Positions 23,940 to 35,439 of a DNA stretch of 64,000 nt are shown here, piece after piece. The stretch spans positions 23,462,398-23,526,397 of the forward strand of contig NC_092577.1 of the NCBI RefSeq assembly GCF_037975245.1. The letters are read 5' to 3'. The translations under genes and the position numbers were made by a program. This stretch comes from Apostichopus japonicus. Its lineage: Eukaryota > Echinodermata > Holothuroidea > Aspidochirotida > Stichopodidae. Numbering within the stretch: position 1 is the first letter of the stretch; every line of letters begins with the position of its first letter. Below the pieces are notes generated by a model. It worked only from the letters and a program-made list of their open reading frames with translations. It was not told the DNA's origin and made no database searches.

Positions 23940-24412
23940 TGGCGAATAATCCAGTTTTTGTCTTGTGTCTTTCATTCGTTTGATGTTTTTTCCTCTCATT
24001 TTGAGAGTACTCCTCATTTTGTCTTTTGTCTTTCACTCTTTTGATGTTTTTTTCCCCTCTCATTTTGAGAGTACTCCTCATTTTGTCTTGTGTCTTTCAT
24101 CCGTTTGATGTTTTTTTTTCCCTTTTCAGAGTACTCCTCATTTTGTCTTGTGTCTTTCATTCGTTTCCTGTTCTGTACTTTTTCATTTTGAGAGTACTCT
24201 GGTTGTTGTCTGATATCTTTCATTCGCTTGGTATTTCTTGTTCTTTCATTTTGAGTGTACACACAATCTGTCCTCTTGGTTTTCATTCTTTTTATATTCT
24301 TTTGAATTTGTTCTTGACAGTACATCTTGTATTGTCTTGTAGTTCTTTGGTAAATGTCTTTTTTCCTTTCTTGTTCTCTGTATGCACTGTTAGTTGCTCT
24401 AAGTTTTTGCAT
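23940..24412 (-). repeat. Coding tandem repeat, about 62 bp, Lys/Arg-rich
   Basis: About five imperfect units encode variants of KRMKDTRQNEEYSQNER with slipped frames between units. On the + strand the unit reads TTTTGAGAGTACTCCTCATTTTGTC followed by TTTCATTCGTTTGATG. The charged, low-complexity region lies between the OTU peptidase and the CCCC domain and is not seen in copy 1. Homopolymer-length changes (runs of T) shift the frame. Confidence 0.7.
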
Positions 24413-24572
24413 CGTTTAGTACTGTTGGAACAGCTACTACTGGGAGGTAATTTAGCGATGTTCCCTTTCTGTTTCTGTTCATCTTTAATTTGTTGCCACA
24501 AGTTTTGTATGTTCAGTTCTTCTTGTACACAATCTCTTGTTGTTTTTGGTTCTGCAGATTCAAGGTTCTGTA

Positions 24573-25337
24573 CTACAAGACAGAGATCAGTCCATACACA
24601 TCATCAAAGTGACTTGTTTTTGTGTTTTGTATGTAAATTGCACGTTTATTTGTATCTATTCTTTCTGAGAGACTACCACATGCTGTGAATCGTAGCCATT
24701 TCCATTCACTACCAGGTACAGCATATGTATAAATGTCAGTTTGTAAAAGTTTTGCGGCAGTCATTATTTCCACTTCAGTAGCACACACTGAATCATCTGA
24801 CATATGGGATGTTTTAATTTAATCCTGAACAGATTTACTAGTAGACGGTAGGTCACATCCCAGAAGAGATTGTACTATCAAGCGTCTTAGCATATCATGA
24901 TTATTTTCCGACTTTGTTATTATAAATGACAAAGATCTAAAGAAACAATTCCCATCACCTACTATTCTCCAAATATTACATGCTCTTGCAGTATTAGTGT
25001 ACAATATTAGACTGCAAATATTTGGGAAATTTGGATAAGAACTGGTATGAATTTGCTCGTTATTGTCTGTTTTTAACTGCTTTAATATAGCAATCTTTCC
25101 ATGACGCCATAAGTCATCTGGAGGGAAGAAAGTAAACGTGTCATGAGTGTGTATACGTTGCAAGTTAATATCAGTTATGTTTGATTGACCAACTGAATGT
25201 TGCTCTACTGCTTTTTCAGAGAGAGTTTTATTAGCATATGTTTCTGACTGGCATGTTTGGTTTGATGTTATATTTTGCTTTGATTCTCTTCTTGTCTTGT
25301 TTCGCTGTCTGTAACTTAATTTTTTTGTTCGTGGCAT
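24573..25337 (-). pseudogene. Helentron OTU-type cysteine peptidase, one in-frame stop
   Basis: The first frame (25337-24819, 172 codons) starts at an ATG within a basic stretch and reaches IWRIVGDGNCFFRSLSF, the OTU catalytic motif D-G-x-C with active-site Cys. A single in-frame TAA at 24821-24819 follows. The same frame resumes with CATEVEIMTAAKLLQTDIYTY and AIYIQNTKTSHFDDVYGL, which supplies the OTU catalytic His. Upstream of the ATG the frame stays open to about 25460 with RNCCRKGDCPQYSV, so the true N-terminus may lie further up. OTU domains remove ubiquitin or process polyproteins and are a known Helentron component. Confidence 0.78.
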
Positions 25338-25470
25338 GACAGAATATTGTGGACAATCTCCTTTCCGACAACAGTTTCTGTGGGATAGTAATGCATATAG
25401 AGAGTGATTGACTGTAAATGCTGTTCTGGATTTTAGATATATATCACAAGCATTTGATCAGAATGTGTGT

Positions 25471-26100
25471 TAATTTTTTGGGAATTCTTTTCTTTGCAAT
25501 GCTTGGAATTGAAGTACTTTTTGTATCTCTGTGAAGTACTTGTTAATATTGTTAAGTTCTTTTTGTGTGCTTAAAATTGATTTATGTCAAAGTACTTGTT
25601 GAGTTGCCTAGAAATGATTTCAAGAAGTGATAAGGATGTTCTGAAAGTGGGTTTTAATTACTGTCAAGTAGTATGCGGTTTTCTATGAGATATATATGTT
25701 TGTTTCCTTTTATTTTTATGATTATTTGCACTATACTTCGTTGTGATTGTCAGTAATTTTGAGCAGTTTTCTGGGTTTTTATTTGGAGTATTTTCAGTGC
25801 TTTACATATGCTTTGTTAGTAATTTGTAGCGGTTCTTTGCTTATTAGTACTTTCGATATTTTTTAGCTCTTTTCAGTGCTTGTCAGCAATTTTTAGGCAT
25901 CAAGTTTGGATAATAGTTGGCCTGATAAACTGCTGGTTTGATTGACGAAGTAAACTGTATAGTTATCTTAACATAAAGTGATAGCTAACCAGAATGAAAA
26001 CATTTCATGGTTCCTTGCTGCTGTTCGTTAGTTCCATTCATAGGGAAATTTCTAATACAAGAACAGTAATTTATGCTCACAAACTTTTGTTGCCAAAGTA
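25471..26100. other. T-rich non-coding spacer
   Basis: No coding frame or boundary was recognised. The 5' end of Helentron copy 2 may lie here, but no terminal sequence could be identified. Confidence 0.4.
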
Positions 26101-26692
26101 ATGCTAAGCCCTGATATCAATTGCAACACACATCAGTGTGTGAAGACTATCTACCATTATCATCATACCAAGTTTGACGAAATTCCGACTAGTAATAGTA
26201 GCCAAGTAATTGCAATTTGGAGTATTTCACGTTTGACCCCATGACCTCATTAACATTCATGATATCAGCACCAAAATCAACAGGATTAATCTACTTACTA
26301 TGGGCCACCCACTCACCAAGTATGGTAATGATTGGTCATTCCCTTGTTGAGTTATTGTGCATACAAACTTTTCATAACGAAATAATGCTAGGCCCCCCCC
26401 CCCCCTATAAACATGCATGATATCAATTGCAACACACAACAGTGTGTGGAGACTATCTACCAATATCATCATACCAAGTTTGACGAAACTCCAATAAATA
26501 GTAGCCAAGTTATTGCAACTTGGGAGTTTTTCACGTTTGACCCGTGACCTCATTAATATTTTTTAACTTTGACCTCGTATAACTTCGCACACGAAGGTCA
26601 CACGGGGGTCAACCTATTGACATTTATGATCAGAAGGTACCTTTGACATCTGAAAATTGCATCGAAACTGTAAAAATCCCCAAAACACGAAA

Positions 26693-26726
26693 AGGTCACC
26701 AGAGGTCAAATTGAGGTCAAGGGTCA
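26693..26726 (+). promoter_or_regulatory. Direct-repeat nuclear-receptor half sites (DR4-DR5-DR1)
   Basis: AGGTCA at 26693, 26703 and 26714 and GGGTCA at 26721 are spaced by 4, 5 and 1 bases. These spacings are those recognised by TR/LXR-, RAR- and HNF4/PPAR-type receptors paired with RXR. Whether anything binds is unknown. Confidence 0.45.
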
Positions 26727-27091
26727 CCCAGATGCGGGTCAACAACTGGATTACATTGAAGCAAGTCCAAACATTAACGGACAGTTCGTTCTCAAGTTAT
26801 CACAAAAATACTAGTTTTTTATCATTAATTGACCTTTGGTGACCTCGGATCACATGACCGTTAAGTTTGAAAATATTCCCCTATACCATTTGCAACTTGC
26901 CCCAAAATATCAACCGTGTCACACCTTGGAACTGAGAGTTATTGCATTAAATGTCTGAAAATTAACTTTGACCTCGTATAACTCCGCACACGAAGGTCAC
27001 ACGGGGGTCAACCCGTTGACATTTTTGATCAGAAGGTACCTTTGACATCTGAAAATAGCATCGAAACTGTAAAAATCCTCAAAACATGAAA

Positions 27092-27125
27092 AGGTCACCA
27101 GAGGTCAAATTGAGGTCAAGGGTCA
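27092..27125 (+). promoter_or_regulatory. Second DR4-DR5-DR1 half-site cluster
   Basis: Identical half sites and spacing to the cluster at 26693-26726, in the next 400-bp unit. Confidence 0.45.
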
Positions 27126-28044
27126 CCCAGATGCGGGTCGACAATTGGATTAAATTGAAGCAACTCCCAACTCTAACGGACAATTCGTTCTCAAGTTATC
27201 GCGAAAATACTAGTTTTTTATCATTAATTGACCTTTGGTGACCTCGGATCACATGACCGTTAAGTTTGAAAATATTCCCCTATACTATTTGCAACTTGTC
27301 CCAAAATATCAACTGTGTCACACCTTGGAACTGGGAATTATTGCACTAAATGTCTGAAAATTAACTTTGACCTCATATAACTTCACACACAAAGGTCACC
27401 TGGGGTAAACCTATTGACATTTTTGATTGGTGAGACGTGAATATAGCATCAAAACTGTAAAATTTCAAACATTTTTTTCTTTGTCCATTTTCTCACCCAA
27501 AATACTAGTTTTTTAACATTAATTGACCTTTGATGACCTCGGATCACATGACCGTTAGGTTTGAAAATATTCCTCTATACCATTTGCAACTTGTCCCAAA
27601 ATATCAACCTTGTTACACCTTGGCACTGGGAGTTATTGCATTAAATGTCTGAAAATTAACTTTAACCTTGTATAACTTTACACACAAAGGTCACCCGGGT
27701 GTCAACCCATTGACATTTTTGTTCGGAAGGTACCTTTGATATCCAAATCTAGCATCAAAACCAAACATTTTCTTTTTCGCCCGTTTTCTCCCAAACTAAG
27801 CACATTTTTTCTAATGTGACCTTTGACCTTTTGACCTTGGTTTCAAATGTAATTTGATCTGCTGATTCCAAAAACCAACACGACAAGTCTGTACAGCCAT
27901 CCTAACTCCGACCGAAAACTTTGACCCCATATAAGTTCGCACACAAAGGTCACACAGGGGTCAACCTATCGATATTTATGATCGGAAGGTACCTTTGACA
28001 TCTGAAAATAGCATCGAAACTGTAAAAATCCCCAAAACATGAAA

Positions 28045-28078
28045 AGGTCACCAGAGGTCAAATTGAGGTCAAGGGTCA
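28045..28078 (+). promoter_or_regulatory. Third DR4-DR5-DR1 half-site cluster
   Basis: Same order and spacing again, in the last unit. The two shortened units between lack it. Confidence 0.45.
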
Positions 28079-28536
28079 CCCTGATGTGGGTCGACAATTG
28101 AATTACACTGAAGCAACTCCCAACCCTAACGGACAATTCGTTCTCAAGTTATCGCAAAAATACTAGTTTTTTAACATTAATTGACCTTTGGTGACCTCAG
28201 ATCACAAGACCGTTAAGTTTCAAAATGTTCCCCTAACCAGTTCACAACTTGTCCCAAAATATCAACCTTGTCGCACATTGGCACTGGGAGTTATTGCAGT
28301 TTTAGTATTTTGGGTTTTTGGACCATAACTGACCTTTGGTGACCTTTGTGGGCACCAAAAACAATAGGGTTCATCTACTCACTATGGGCCACCCACCCAC
28401 CAAGTTTGATCATGATCAGTCAATCCCTTGTTGAGTTATCGTGCATACAAGCTAAAGCGTCACACACACACATACATACACACACACGCCAACCTGAATA
28501 CATAGGTTCCTTTGCTTTTAGCAAGGAACCAATAAT

Positions 28537-28727
28537 TATCAACTTTAAACCAGTACTGTAAGCCCTGGGATGGCTTTATAGTTATCAAACTTTGAACCAG
28601 TACTCTAAGCCCTGGGATGGGTTATAATATCAACTTTGCACCAGAACTGTAAGCCCTGGGATGGCTTAATAAATATCAACTTTGAACCAGTATAGTAAGC
28701 CCTGAGATGGCTTAATAAATATCAACA
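28537..28727. repeat. 46-bp tandem repeat, four units
   Basis: TATCAACTTTGAACCAGTACTGTAAGCCCTGGGATGGCTTAATAA-type units start near 28537, 28583, 28628 and 28674, with a few substitutions each. The array lies between the AGGTCA element and the foldback element. Confidence 0.85.
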
Positions 28728-28733
28728 GTAGTG

Positions 28734-29182
28734 TTGGATCGGAGTGAACGATATCGTTGCGAATCAAGGTATTATATCTTTATTCCGTTGACGTTTGTTA
28801 ACGTTTTCCTTAATGTTTTGCAATTGCCGAGATTCAGTGTCAAATAAACAAGAGAATTGACGAGGTGCTGTTTACAAAAGTTTACTGTCGCCTAGTTAGA
28901 TTTGATAACTGGCATTTAACAAGCTGCCCTATCCAGAACACTACATATTGAATGAATCTGGAGTCTCCAGGAAATAATTGTTTCCAGATTTCACAGTTAA
29001 ATGCCAGTTAGAAAATGTAACTAGGCGACAGTAAATTTTTGTAAACAGCACCTCGTCAATTCTCTTGTTTATTTGACACTGAATCTCGACAATTGCAAAT
29101 TGCAACAACACAAGGAAAACGTTAACAACGGAATAAAGATGTAATACCTTGATTCGCAACGATGTCGTTCACTCCGATCCAA
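28734..29182. mobile_element. Foldback element with about 187-bp arms
   Basis: The left arm (28734-28921) and right arm (28996-29182) are inverted copies, beginning TTGGATCGGAGTGAACGA and ending TCGTTCACTCCGATCCAA, with about 90 percent agreement by eye and a 74-bp unique centre. The transcript would fold into a long hairpin. There is no coding capacity, and no clear target duplication was found at the ends. Confidence 0.88.
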
Positions 29183-29249
29183 TAAGCAACGTTGTATGTA
29201 TTATGTTGGGTACGGTGCATAGGCGCAATGCTTGTATATACAACGTTGT

Positions 29250-29515
29250 GCTTTTTACGTGACCCGCCCTGCGGGATACAAAACGTCACGGCCAAACGGC
29301 ACTACCGAACCATCCCATTCTGACAAACGGAACTCAGGTCAAGCGAGCCAAAAAAACATACGCCCGCCTACCTGCAGAGACAAAACGCCCACCCCCACTC
29401 AAATATTCCAAAAAATACAAAAGGACGACCCGCACGCAGCGAAACGAAAAACCCCTCCCCAGCGTCCAAAAAAGGCAGCCCCAGATAAACGGCGAAAATC
29501 GCCTTCAACGTTGTA
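29250..29515 (-). mobile_element. 266-bp LINE 3' end with 9-bp target duplication
   Basis: This is the 3' end of the same LINE family, reading leftwards and ending in the shared hairpin and CGTAAAAAGC terminus. It is flanked by CAACGTTGT at 29241-29249 and 29516-29524. Truncation to 266 bp with a duplication on both sides is direct evidence of target-primed insertion. A third CAACGTTGT occurs at 29187-29195, just after the foldback element. Confidence 0.9.
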
Positions 29516-29524
29516 TGAAGTTAC

Positions 29525-30254
29525 CGACAAAGATAAATAATAGCACTTTTTTCATATTTTACACATGCCCATAGTTATAGTAGTGTTCATGCAATGTTTC
29601 GATCGATCCAGATAGAGTGAAAGAATGGTTTTGAATGCTGCAGTCCTGAAATGCTGATATTAATATTATCTAATTCTGAACTCAGTGTCAAGTAGAACCA
29701 AATGTCACATTAGAATAGTATAATTTAGTTAATAGTATAATTTAGTTATATTTATGACAGAAGTAAATCTGTGAGCTGCCTATTTTAGAAAGTCAAGTAA
29801 CTTTAACTTTAGTCAATCCTGGTTGTTATTGTTGGAAAGTAGTATCCAGGGATGTAGGACAATTTACATAAACCCTAATCCCTCTATTCACTACAAAAGT
29901 ACAAGGTAACATAATTGAGTATGTATACAAAAGAAACATCACCAGGTCAGGGCATAGTTAATATATAATACAAAGGTACAGGGTAGCATAGCTAGTGCAC
30001 ACAAAAGAAACCTACCAGGGCAGGACATAGTCAAGATGACAATGTATTGAACTGCCAAGTTATACTAATTGATGCACTAGTAATTATGTGTGACATCACA
30101 TTCAGCCAGTTCAGTGAGTGTTGGATAAGATTTTTATTCACTCTCCAAAATACCATCATCGGATTGAGTCCTATATCTCTTAGCTGAAAAAGACGGAACT
30201 ACAGTAGTGTGATTTTCATATCATGTGGCACAGGATCCTATATATAGGATACCT
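29525..30254. other. Non-coding spacer before the hAT element
   Basis: A loosely repeated motif (ACAAAGGTACAGGGTAGCATA / CAAAAGTACAAGGTAACATA, with AAAAGAAAC and CACCAGG) occurs near 29895-30020. No gene is supported. Confidence 0.4.
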
Positions 30255-33200
30255 GTATTGAACAGGCGCGGCGGAACGGGAAAATTATTGGGGGGGGGCT
30301 AATGTGTGGAGACCATCTAAGCGGAGCGCCACCATCGGTTGGCGCGGAGCGTACAAGAAAATTTTGGGTTTTTCAAACCCCCCAGATGGCCGGAAACGGC
30401 ACTTCCCGAGTGTTTTATGCTGCGAATACCTAGCCTAAAAATATGGGTCTCAAGCCTGCAATTTCTCAGATTGCACGTAAATATCTGTGAAAACATTGTT
30501 ATGTGTATATTCGATGGTGTTTTAAGAGAGTAGCTATTACTCGTATAGTGTACTCGCAAAGACGTTTTTGAGTGTAGTAAATTACTACTTGCAATTAAAT
30601 GCAATATTTTAATAAATGTCATAAAAAAAAACTGAAAGCATTTCTTAATGTCAACAAATGGGTAATTCCAAAACCATGTGCAGTTGCCAACAAATCTATG
30701 AACCAAGCACTGTCACGAATGCATGTACCCTATACAATACAGGTGAAATGCTAATATTGTGCTTTTGTTCGTTTAATCCTTGATTGCGTTTAAACAGAGC
30801 CATGTTCCACGACTTGCGTGTACTCGTAGTGTAAACGCAAATTGTGTAGCGTTTAGCTTATTACACTCTTATTTACACTAATATTCGATGAGGCATGATA
30901 CAGACAATCGGTTATCATATCAGCTGCAATGCTCCGCACCTACCTCCCCCCCCATGTTCGCCCTGCTCCCAACCACTCCCATCCTACCCCTTTTGTGATT
31001 CCTTACCCAGACCACCATCCCACTATCCCATTGTTTTTTACCCTCGTATCGACTGCAATTCTTTTAGAACAGAGATTAGATTTCCTCAATGTAGAAGGTA
31101 CCAAAAAGTCCAAAATACCAAATAATCATCATCTAGTCATCCATTAGACTTTAACGTTTCCGAAGTAGCACTCTCGTCGATCAACGTCGTTGATGAATTT
31201 TCTCGCAATGATTCTTTCGTCCAGTTGTTGCGCGATCTTTTTGTGTACATGCAGGATTGTAAGGTCATTAAGTCGCTGTTGGGTCATCGTTGATCGCATG
31301 TATGTTTTGAGACGTCGAAGAGAGGAGAACGACCGTTCTGCTGTACATAATGTCAGGGGAACGGTCAAGTACAACATTAACAGTTTTGCTAATTCACTGA
31401 ATAGCTGCATTCCGCCTGGGATGCCCGTGAAAAAGCTGCGAATAGTTGTCATTGAAGAAACTCTCTTCATGTTCTCACCAGTGGCGGCGTTGTACGCCTC
31501 TTTAGCAGCTCCGAATAATTTGATTTCGGACGCGAGCCTTGAAGTGTCCAGATCCTTCTTGAATGCATCCTGGACTGCTTGAAGAATATCCTCTCTCACC
31601 ACTTGACCATTTGCTGCCGTCATCATTAGCTCTTCGGTCTTCATGAGCTTAGACAGGGTTTCGGCGTTCAAGCGCTCATCAAGGGCCATCATACAGCAGT
31701 CCAGAACCTGATATACTTGGTAACGGTAGTACTCTTGTGCCGTATTCCAACGAGTAGGTTCAGTGTCACCATCTATTCGCCTTGGTGGACGCCTCCGCCT
31801 TGGCATGCTTGGTGGTGAACAGTTGAACTTCTCCGATTCTGTGACACATCTCTCGAACAGATTGTCGAAAGCTTCTTCGCTACGTAGATTCTGAAGGTAC
31901 CGCTTGTAGATGGATACTGCTGTTATAGCAGTCTGGAAGTCGATGGCACTTGATTGCAATGTGGACGAAACCTGTTCCCCTGCACAGAAGACTTCCTTGG
32001 CAACACTGAAACCAAAATACATCTCGAAATTTAGGAGCTTGGCCAGGAGTCCTTCCGCTTTTGCCCGGACCTCCCCCCGCTCGTTCTCGGCTACGTCCTC
32101 AAGAGTCCTGAAGAGAACTTCATAATTCTTCAAAACAGCTGTGTATGCCCGTGTACGGACGGTAAACCGAGTTGGGCATAAAGGGCGAAGCTGCTTGGCA
32201 CCATCAGATGGCGAAAGTTCCGACTTGAGGGTCTTGAACGACACCAGCCGTTTGGGCGCCAAATTGATAAAGTTGTATAGATCCTTCACCAATTCCTGTG
32301 CATCATGCACATGCTGAACATTCTTGCATACGTCTTGGAGAACCAGATTAAGGCGATGCGCATAGCAGTGGATAAAGACGGCAGCGTCATCTGTCACATC
32401 GTTCAATCGCTTGGCGACACCTGAAATAGATCCCGACATGTTCGATGCTCCGTCGTAAGCCTGCCCTCTCAGCTTCTTCACATCGAGCGACATCCTTGTC
32501 ATGACGTCGGATAGAATGTTAAAAATACTTTCACTGGTGGTATCCACTAAACTGTGAAAGCCAAGGAAGTCCTCATTGACATTAAAGTCGCCGTCAATGT
32601 GCCTTACGCAGAAAGACATCTGCTCAATGCCACTTATGTCCCGAGTCTCATCAGCAATAATGGCAAAGAATCTGGACTGACGGATTTCTGCGAGCAGCTG
32701 AACTGTGACTTCTCTCGCCATCAGCGAAACCAGTTCGTTTATTATGTCGTGGGACATGTAGCACTTATTCTGCAGCCATTTGGTTAGATCGGGGCAGTCA
32801 GATGTCCGCAGTAGAAGCAGTTGATATACGTTTCCTTCCTCATCGCGATGTCCCCGAAGCGAAATCCCTTGTCGGCAGAGGAGATTCAAGGATGTAATAA
32901 CTTTCAGAAGATTCTGATAGTGCTGCTCGACCTCCAATGCGTGATGATGATCCATCAAGGCCGCAAGAGACTTTTGCTTTAAAGCAGCATTTTGCGTTTG
33001 TCCAGAATTTTTCCGTGTCTATCGAGTTCTTATCATAATACGATCACAAAAGACAAAACTAAGACTTTCTCATACTTTTTTCCCCACATCGAACGTTAAT
33101 TAGCAAGTAATTAAGGATATTATATGTTTCTGAGAATTGTGTCTCCCTGACACAATCGACATTAGTATTTATCACATGCAGCTCTACAAACCGCCTATTC

Positions 33201-33414
33201 AAATTCAACCAATCAGTGAAGAGATGTTTATGTATGACTTGGAGCTTAAAATACACTCAGTCATTGGCATGGTAATCCCTCAGCGTCTTTACCGTGAGTA
33301 AAGTGTACACGCACGTAAGCCTACTGTACGTAGTAGCACAGTATTTAGTGTCGTATAATTGCTACATGTACACAATACTATAACCTGGTGACGAAATGAC
33401 AAAAGAATAAAACA

Positions 33415-33613
33415 ATGGAGAAGCGCTCAAAAGGGAAATATAAATTTTTGAAGAACCTAACTTCACCTGAAAAGAGAAAATGGCGGAAAGCCCAGAAGAA
33501 AAAGTACCACGACACCGTGTCCCTCTCGGGAATCAATGGGAAAGATGGAGCGAAGTGAAGAGGAATTTACATCTGAAGAGTGATTCAGAAGTCGCTCGAC
33601 CCCTACTCGACAA
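33415..33613 (+). pseudogene. Exon-like segment captured in the nested element
   Basis: An ATG at 33415 opens a very basic frame (SPEKRKWRKAQKKKYHDTVS) that stops at 49 codons. A shifted frame continues with NQWERWSEVKRNLHLKSDSE and ARPLLDK up to a strong GTAAGC donor at 33614. The WxxWSxxKxxLxLKSDSEVA pattern looks like a conserved N-terminal motif followed by a splice site, so this is probably a first exon with a one-step frameshift. I do not recognise the parent gene. Confidence 0.4.
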
Positions 33614-34440
33614 GTAAGCAAAGGATAGAATTGTTCGTTACATTTTTTGTTTACATGATTTAACGTTACTTCTCATTATCCGTGAGGGAAACTGAGACCA
33701 AACCTCTGCCTCCACTATAATTACTACAGTATCAGTATAGGGGCCTATACTAAGTCTATAGTACTACTAGTACTAGAAGTATAGTGTACTTAGCCTATTT
33801 ACTAGCACAACCAAGGCCAGTTAGGCTAAACGCTCTTAGTACTTTTCTTACTCTTTCTTCAGTCATAGTCTTATCAAATTGCAACAAGTTTTTGTTCTTG
33901 ATACAGTGCTAACTAACGTTCACGCCGACGCATAGATACTTTACAAGGCATGCATGGGCTATTATGGCAGTGATTTCGTATGCAGTAGCCGAAATCACGA
34001 GGCCTACGTTCTGGCGGTTCCCGTTAGTTTCATGCCCTAAACAATGTTTGTTTCCTCCCCTAAAAACGTTTCTTACCTCTGTACCTCCTCAATCATGGAG
34101 AGGAAATTATCGTTTTTCCAGGGAGGAAGCTGATAAAAGCATATTGGCTAGGCTATGTGGAAAGAATAAATTTAGTAGGCCTAGGGCCTAAGTGGAATAA
34201 CTGTAGGAATTTCATTTCATTTCTACAAGTATCTCTTCCCATATAGCTGAGCCAATTTGCCTCCCTTGAAAAATGTTTCTTTGATTAAAATCGTTATTTT
34301 CTCTCTTATATCAAAAATTACAGTTACTTCAGTACCTAACTCTTTCTACGTAGCCTAGCCAAATGTCTTCTTGCTTGAATTCCTCCCCTGAGAAACAGTA
34401 CTTTCCTCCCTGAGTGATAGTTTTTGTGATTCTACTTTCA

Positions 34441-34650
34441 GGTTTACAAGAAATTTCTCAAAGTCTGCAGGCAGATAGACCTGTGTTCCTGTTATGGAAA
34501 AGAATAGTTACAAGTACATTCCGCAACTGATGAAGGACATATCTAGACGGAGGATTGATGATGACAATTCTCAACTAGGACAAGTTGTTCTTGCCGAGGA
34601 CGACCCAAGGCACATCTCTGGTACAATTCGCCCGAGCCAACCTCCATCAG
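34441..34650 (+). other. Possible second exon-like segment
   Basis: After a TTCTACTTTCAG acceptor, a frame from an ATG at 34494 reads SYKYIPQLMKDISRRRIDDD and QVVLAEDDPRHISGTIRPS. Joining it to the 33415 exon in the expected phase meets a stop, so the relation is uncertain. No family was recognised. Confidence 0.3.
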
Positions 34651-34920
34651 TTTTACAGCTTCTTGCAAGCCATCATAGCAGGATGGGACCAAGTTCTACT
34701 GTTGTAATGAGTCAACTCTATAAGTCTTCCTTGCATCGGCAAGTGATATCATTTTTTTTGGGGGTGGGGGGGGGGTGGGATGGAGTTGTTGCACAGCTTG
34801 TTGCAAGCCATCAGAGCAGGATGGGGCCTACTGTAGTTCTACTTTGTAATAAGTCAAATCTATTAATCTTCCTCGCTTCAGCAAGTAATATTATTTAGGG
34901 GTGGGGGGGGGGGGGAGGTT
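34651..34920. repeat. About 125-bp tandem duplication ending in G-runs
   Basis: CAGCTT(C/G)TTGCAAGCCATCA.AGCAGGATGGG...TTCTACT through CTTC.GCAAGT and a long G-rich run occurs twice (from about 34658 and about 34796). Confidence 0.75.
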
Positions 34921-35439
34921 GGAGTGATTGAAACCTGCATGTCTCCTACAACTTTGCAGTAATTTAAAAAGTGGTAGGGGTGGGGGGCTTCTTTTCTCAA
35001 AGTCATCAGTCATGCCAATTGATCTAAAACATAATGCATGTAATAGTTTGGAATCAGGTTTGGACTCGAAGAACTATTCCTTTTTATTAATTTTTGTTGT
35101 TGTAAAGATCAGCAGACTTATTCTAAGCACGTTCATCAATAAAAAAAGGAGCACTTAATTGAACTTGTTATGTGTATTGAAGCTTATTAATGTCCATGTT
35201 GATTGAAGTAAGAACAGCAGTGAAAGAAACTGCGTGTTTATTCAAAGCCCTGAATGGTAAAGTTAAGGAACACAGAAAAATAGAGAAAAACCATGATCAC
35301 GTCTTTCACAAAAGGAAAATGTAATACTAAAAACATGTCTATAATCTTAGATGACAGTGAAAACAAGTCTATATTTGGCAAGGAATACAACTGATCAAGA
35401 AATAAAGAACTGAATACAAGTGAATGATTAAGTCAAGGA

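Larger units (their letters stand above)
21840..25470 (-). mobile_element. Helentron copy 2, N-terminal half only
   Basis: Reading leftwards from about 25470, fragments encode an OTU peptidase, a lysine/arginine-rich repeat region, the CCCC/DUF6570-like region, Helitron_like_N and the HUH nuclease. Homology fades near 21840, within the Rep (a weak PEDYVLP segment is the last recognisable piece). Tyrosine, helicase and endonuclease parts are absent, so the element was truncated or deleted. The hAT MITE at 21386-21750 lies just beyond the break. It is less shattered than copy 1 but still carries stops and frameshifts. Confidence 0.82.
26101..28530 (-). repeat. AGGTCA-rich tandem repeat element, copy 2
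   Basis: About five internal units of roughly 400 bp (two shortened to about 260-300 bp) repeat the order TTAACTTTGACCTCGTATAAC, AAGGTACCTTTGACATCTGA, AAAATACTAGTTTTTTA, CACATGACCGTTAAGTTTGAAAATATT, TGTCACACCTTGG. Unit starts are near 26564, 26963, 27361, 27658 and 27919. The right end has a CA/CATA dinucleotide tract and the hairpin GGTTCCTTTGC...GCAAGGAACC (28505-28530), a mirror image of copy 1. It has no coding capacity. Confidence 0.78.

Noticed and set aside
24026-24688. 220-codon + strand open frame rich in Phe, Leu and Ser, looking like a membrane protein
   Set aside because: It is the antisense of the Lys/Arg-rich coding repeat and OTU region of Helentron copy 2, whose minus-strand motifs are specific.
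29187-29524. Three CAACGTTGT copies read as a tandem array
   Set aside because: Two are the LINE target duplication. The third, left of it, is a single 9-mer in AT-rich DNA and may be coincidence.
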